20,985 nucleotides of DNA from Ministeria vibrans ATCC 50519 (lineage: Eukaryota; Opisthokonta; Filasterea). The stretch lies in the NCBI GenBank assembly GCA_943704425.1, contig CALSCP010001513.1, positions 1 to 20,985 of the forward strand, read 5' to 3'. Made by a program: the position numbers and the translations under genes. The stretch's first letter is position 1. Every line of letters begins with the position of its first letter. This document shows positions 18,533 to 20,985 of the stretch, piece by piece. The notes under the pieces were generated by a model. The model worked only from the letters and a program-made list of their open reading frames with translations. It had not been told where the DNA came from and ran no database searches.

Positions 18533-20357
18533 ATGGACCTGTCGTCGCTCGCTCTTGACTCGGACGAGCGCACACTGCAAGACGAAATGTTGGACGCCCG
18601 AAATCTCTATTGCCAGATTTTGCGCGAACATACCTGCTACGATCTGATACCCAAGGTACCTGAACATGCGTGCGCGACGGATGCGCTTCGAAACGTAACC
18701 TTTGTGTGGGTTTTTGGGCCTTGGGGTTTGCAGAGTGGCAAAATTGTCATATTTGACGTACAGCTGCACGTGAAGAAGGCCTTCTTTGCGCTTGTGCAGA
18801 ATGGCATTAGGTCTGCACCGCTGTGGGACAGCAAACGAATGGTATTTGTGAAAGTGAAAAATTGTCGAGAGTTCAACTTTTTTTTCTGTTGTCTGTTGAT
18901 TCTCTCTCACACTTTGTTTCTCACTCAAACTTTGTTTCTCACTCTCACTTTGTTTCTCACTCTCACTTTGTTTCTCACTCTCACTTTGTTTCTCTTACTT
19001 TGTTTCTCTCTCACACTTTGTTTCTCACTCTCACTTTGTTTCTCACTCTTACTTTGTTTCTCTTACTTTGTTTCTCTCTCACACTTTGTTTCTCACTCTC
19101 ACTTTGTTTCTCACTCTCACTTTGTTTCTCACTCTCACTTTGTTTCTCACTCTTACTTTGTTTCTCTTACTTTGTTTCTCTCTCACACTTTGTTTCTCTC
19201 TCACACTTTGTTTCTCACTCTTACTTTGTTTCTCTCTCGCACTTTGTTTCTCACCCTCACTTTGCTTCTCTCTATCACTGTGTTTATCCTTTGTGTGTGT
19301 GTGTGTCTCCCTCTCTCTATCGCGCCGTTTCTTTCTCCCCTCTCTACTTTTCCAGGAGTTTCGCGGCATGCTGACTGTGACGGACTTTATGTCAATCTTA
19401 TGTCAGTTCTATCAAAGTTCACTTGTGCGCATGGACGAATTGGAGCAACACCGGATTCAGACGTGGAGAGAGATTGCGAACAAGAAAGTACGAAGGAGGT
19501 TGGGTGGCGAGACGACGGCGACTCAACATTTTTGTCGTGATAGGGGACGTTGCCCAAGAAGGCGATTAGCATTGAGCCAGAGGAGACGCTGTACGACGCA
19601 GTGGCGTTGCTGATCCAGAAGCGGATCCATCGACTACCGCTGATTGCGTCGGAGAGCAACACGGCCGTGGCCATTCTCACACACAAGCGCATTCTGAGGT
19701 TTCTCACCGAAGAGTACAACAAGCTGCACGGCGGAGTAAGGCGGGGGAAAAGACAATAATAAGAAAGAGAAGGAAATGAAAATGTTGCATTGCATAGATG
19801 CCCGAGGCGTTCAAGCGAGCGGCCATTGAGGAGCTGGGCATTGGGACGTATGCGAACATTTGCACTGCGACCCCGACGCAACCGCTCATTGGAGTGCTGA
19901 AGCTGTTGCTGGAGAAGCGTATCAGCGCCGTACCTATTGTGGACAGCGACGGGCGTGTCACCGACGTCTACTCCAAGTTTGATGTTATTGTACGTGTTAG
20001 ACCCATATTATTAATAATGAGATAATACTAATTTTCGTTTTTAACATTGTATTATTATAGAATCTTGCACGCGAGCGGACATACAACGACCTGGACATCA
20101 GTGTGTCACAGGCACTGACCTACCGCGCGGACGATTTTGAAGGGGTCCACACGTGTCAGCGGACCGACTCGCTCGCGTCCGTCATCACCAACATTGTCAA
20201 TGCCGCAGTGCACCGCCTCATCATTGTCGATGCCGATCGCAAGGTTGTCGGCATGGTCTCCCTCTCCGACATTCTCTCCTATCTGCATGTGGTCGACGAC
20301 GACGACGACGACGACACCGATCGCAATGATCTCTCTCACCCCTACACCCTTTTGTAA
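18533..20357 (+). CDS. AMP-activated protein kinase gamma subunit (SNF4-like)
   Basis: Six exons: 18533-18655, 18734-18841, 19356-19487, 19544-19735, 19798-19989 and 20061-20357. They total 1044 nt, or 347 residues, and all five introns are phase 0. The protein is the nucleotide-sensing subunit of the AMPK/SNF1 heterotrimer and is built of four CBS motifs. Visible motifs are KKAFFALVQNGIRSAPLWD (CBS1), IHRLPLI and THKRILRF (CBS2), ISAVPIVDSDGRVTDVYSKF (CBS3), and VHRLIIVDADRKVVGMVSLS followed by DIL (CBS4). By recalled comparison with mammalian gamma1, the residues that contact AMP/ATP are kept: Arg67, His150, Arg151, Lys169, His300, Arg301 and Asp319. It should therefore bind adenine nucleotides. 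It lacks the long N-terminal extension of some animal isoforms. A seven-Asp run and a short polar tail follow CBS4. The first intron (78 nt) is stop-free and in frame. Confidence 0.93.
18901..19270 (+). repeat. CTTTGTTTCTC minisatellite in AMPK gamma intron 2
   Basis: Intron 18842-19355 (514 nt) is filled by about 20 perfect copies of CTTTGTTTCTC plus one degenerate copy (CTTTGCTTCTC near 19260). Spacing is mostly 18 nt, with shorter steps at the TCTTACTTTG variants. CACACTTTG, CTCACTTTG and CTTACTTTG variants recur in a similar order, so there is a higher-order repeat of roughly 100 nt. The sense strand is almost free of stop codons in all frames here. Confidence 0.95.
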
Positions 20358-20589
20358 CAAAATGAAAGACGCACTTGTGTAAGGCGTTTGAAAAACATCC
20401 GAACTTCACGGTGTGGCCTGAGCTGTAAGGGAAGGGGATCACTTGAGGGGATGCAGAGTGCACTGTCTGTCATGCAGAGTGCACTGTGCAGACGGCATGT
20501 CTGAAATCTCAAACATTTAATCCAACAAAACGAAATTCGCGATTAAAATCAAATTTAATTCATTCATTTTTGTTCATCTTGCTCTTGTC
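20358..20589. other. Intergenic region AMPK gamma to last gene
   Basis: 232 bp. The left part is of mixed composition and carries a 16-bp direct repeat. From 20505 it is AT-rich and leads to the next start codon. It must contain the AMPK gamma 3' UTR and the promoter of the next gene. Confidence 0.6.
20451..20487. repeat. 16-bp direct repeat around a palindrome
   Basis: ATGCAGAGTGCACTGT occurs at 20451-20466 and again at 20472-20487 (period 21 bp, about two helical turns). Each copy contains the palindrome AGTGCACT. Two copies on the same helix face would suit a pair of protein dimers. Confidence 0.8.
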
Positions 20590-20985
20590 ATGTCTGCCGT
20601 AGTCAAGCGCAGCTTTGACGCGATGGACGCGGACGTTGTCGCGCCGGGATCGCCGTCGCCCCTGAAGCGGTGTCGCTACAACGTGCCGATGGCCACGTCG
20701 CCCGTCAGCAACCACCAGTATGGCGCGGGGGCGTGTGCCATGGCTGCGACTGCGACGGCGCCATCGTCATCGTCGCGCGACGCCTCTCCCGAACTGCTCC
20801 ACAAGACACGCCAGCGCTACCCGCTCCCTTCTACAGATACCTGCTTTGTGCCTCACTCGTCGGCCGGTAAGTTCTCTTCTGTCTTTTTTCCCTCTTTTTG
20901 TCGACATCCTGTTTCTTGGTGGCTGGACGGGGCGACGAGCGGCGGCATCAACGACACGGTACAGGCCCGCACACGCATTGACGAC
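20590..20985 (+). CDS. Unrecognised protein, N-terminal part, runs off window
   Basis: The start ATG at 20590 follows an AT-rich leader. The frame stays open for 396 nt to the edge, giving 132 residues without an intron. The N-terminus has MSAVVKRSFDAMDAD and then SPSPLKRCRYN, two basic patches separated by a proline-containing stretch that look like a nuclear localisation signal. An Ala/Ser-rich low-complexity part and RDASPELLHKTRQRYPLP follow. The arrangement vaguely recalls the N-terminus of akirin, but the rest does not confirm it. GTAAGT at 20867 followed by a T-rich run looks like a donor, yet the best downstream AG keeps no good frame. Reading on gives WWLDGATSGGINDTVQAR, which looks coding. 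No function is assigned. Confidence 0.5.
   Translation, partial: MSAVVKRSFDAMDADVVAPGSPSPLKRCRYNVPMATSPVSNHQYGAGACAMAATATAPSSSSRDASPELLHKTRQRYPLPSTDTCFVPHSSAGKFSSVFFPSFCRHPVSWWLDGATSGGINDTVQARTRIDD

Noticed and set aside
18823-19613. Hydrophobic SHFVSHSHFVS-type repeat proteins over the AMPK gamma intron
   Set aside because: They are stop-free translations of the pyrimidine minisatellite. The flanking exons join precisely within CBS1 when this is removed.
20590-20866. Akirin assignment for the right-edge gene
   Set aside because: Only the basic N-terminal patches are similar. The conserved C-terminal part of akirin is not in the window and the middle does not match.
1-20985. tRNA, rRNA, CRISPR, IS element or virus-like sequence
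   Set aside because: I found no cloverleaf with a conserved T-loop, no conserved rRNA blocks, no spaced palindromic repeat array, and no transposase, integrase or capsid-like frames.

Overview
This window is nuclear DNA from a unicellular eukaryote with a compact, intron-rich genome. The coding exons are fairly GC-rich. They are separated by short introns (mostly about 48-140 nt) and short AT-rich or polypyrimidine-rich intergenic gaps of about 130-420 bp. There are no operons, ribosome binding sites, IS elements or CRISPR arrays. I cannot name the species; a free-living protist, perhaps near the base of the opisthokonts or in another deep lineage, is only an inference. All gene models were built by hand from reading frames, GT-AG junctions and family similarity recalled from memory. 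No search was run.

Layout, left to right: (1) minus strand, 79-2092, a tandem PH-domain adaptor running off the left edge; (2) plus strand, 2227-3769, an Hsp90 co-chaperone of the p23/Sba1 family with a Gly/Met-rich tail, head-to-head with gene 1; (3) plus strand, 3949-5779, a CRYZL1-type quinone-oxidoreductase-like protein in nine exons; (4) minus strand, 5936-8443, a PPR protein with a probable mitochondrial presequence, convergent with gene 3; (5) plus strand, 8602-15246, the giant ribosome-biogenesis factor RRP5/PDCD11, sharing a 158-bp divergent promoter region with gene 4; (6) plus strand, 15478-18114, an unrecognised protein with roughly 24-28 hydrophobic segments; (7) plus strand, 18533-20357, the AMPK/SNF1 gamma subunit with four CBS motifs and its nucleotide-contact residues; (8) plus strand, 20590 to the right edge, the N-terminal part of an unrecognised protein.

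The genes do not form one pathway. They are mostly housekeeping genes for protein folding, rRNA processing, mitochondrial RNA work and energy sensing. The most interesting signals lie in gene architecture. Sixteen of the 29 donor sites I could place begin GTAC, with C at intron position +4 instead of the usual A. About 22 of 29 introns are phase 0. A shared AGAAACAAAG / CTTTGTTTCT minisatellite sits inside introns of three different genes, in opposite sense orientations. Three introns are multiples of three long and free of stops. One coding exon is only 11 nt. The CRYZL1-like protein has a strongly eroded dinucleotide-binding glycine motif.
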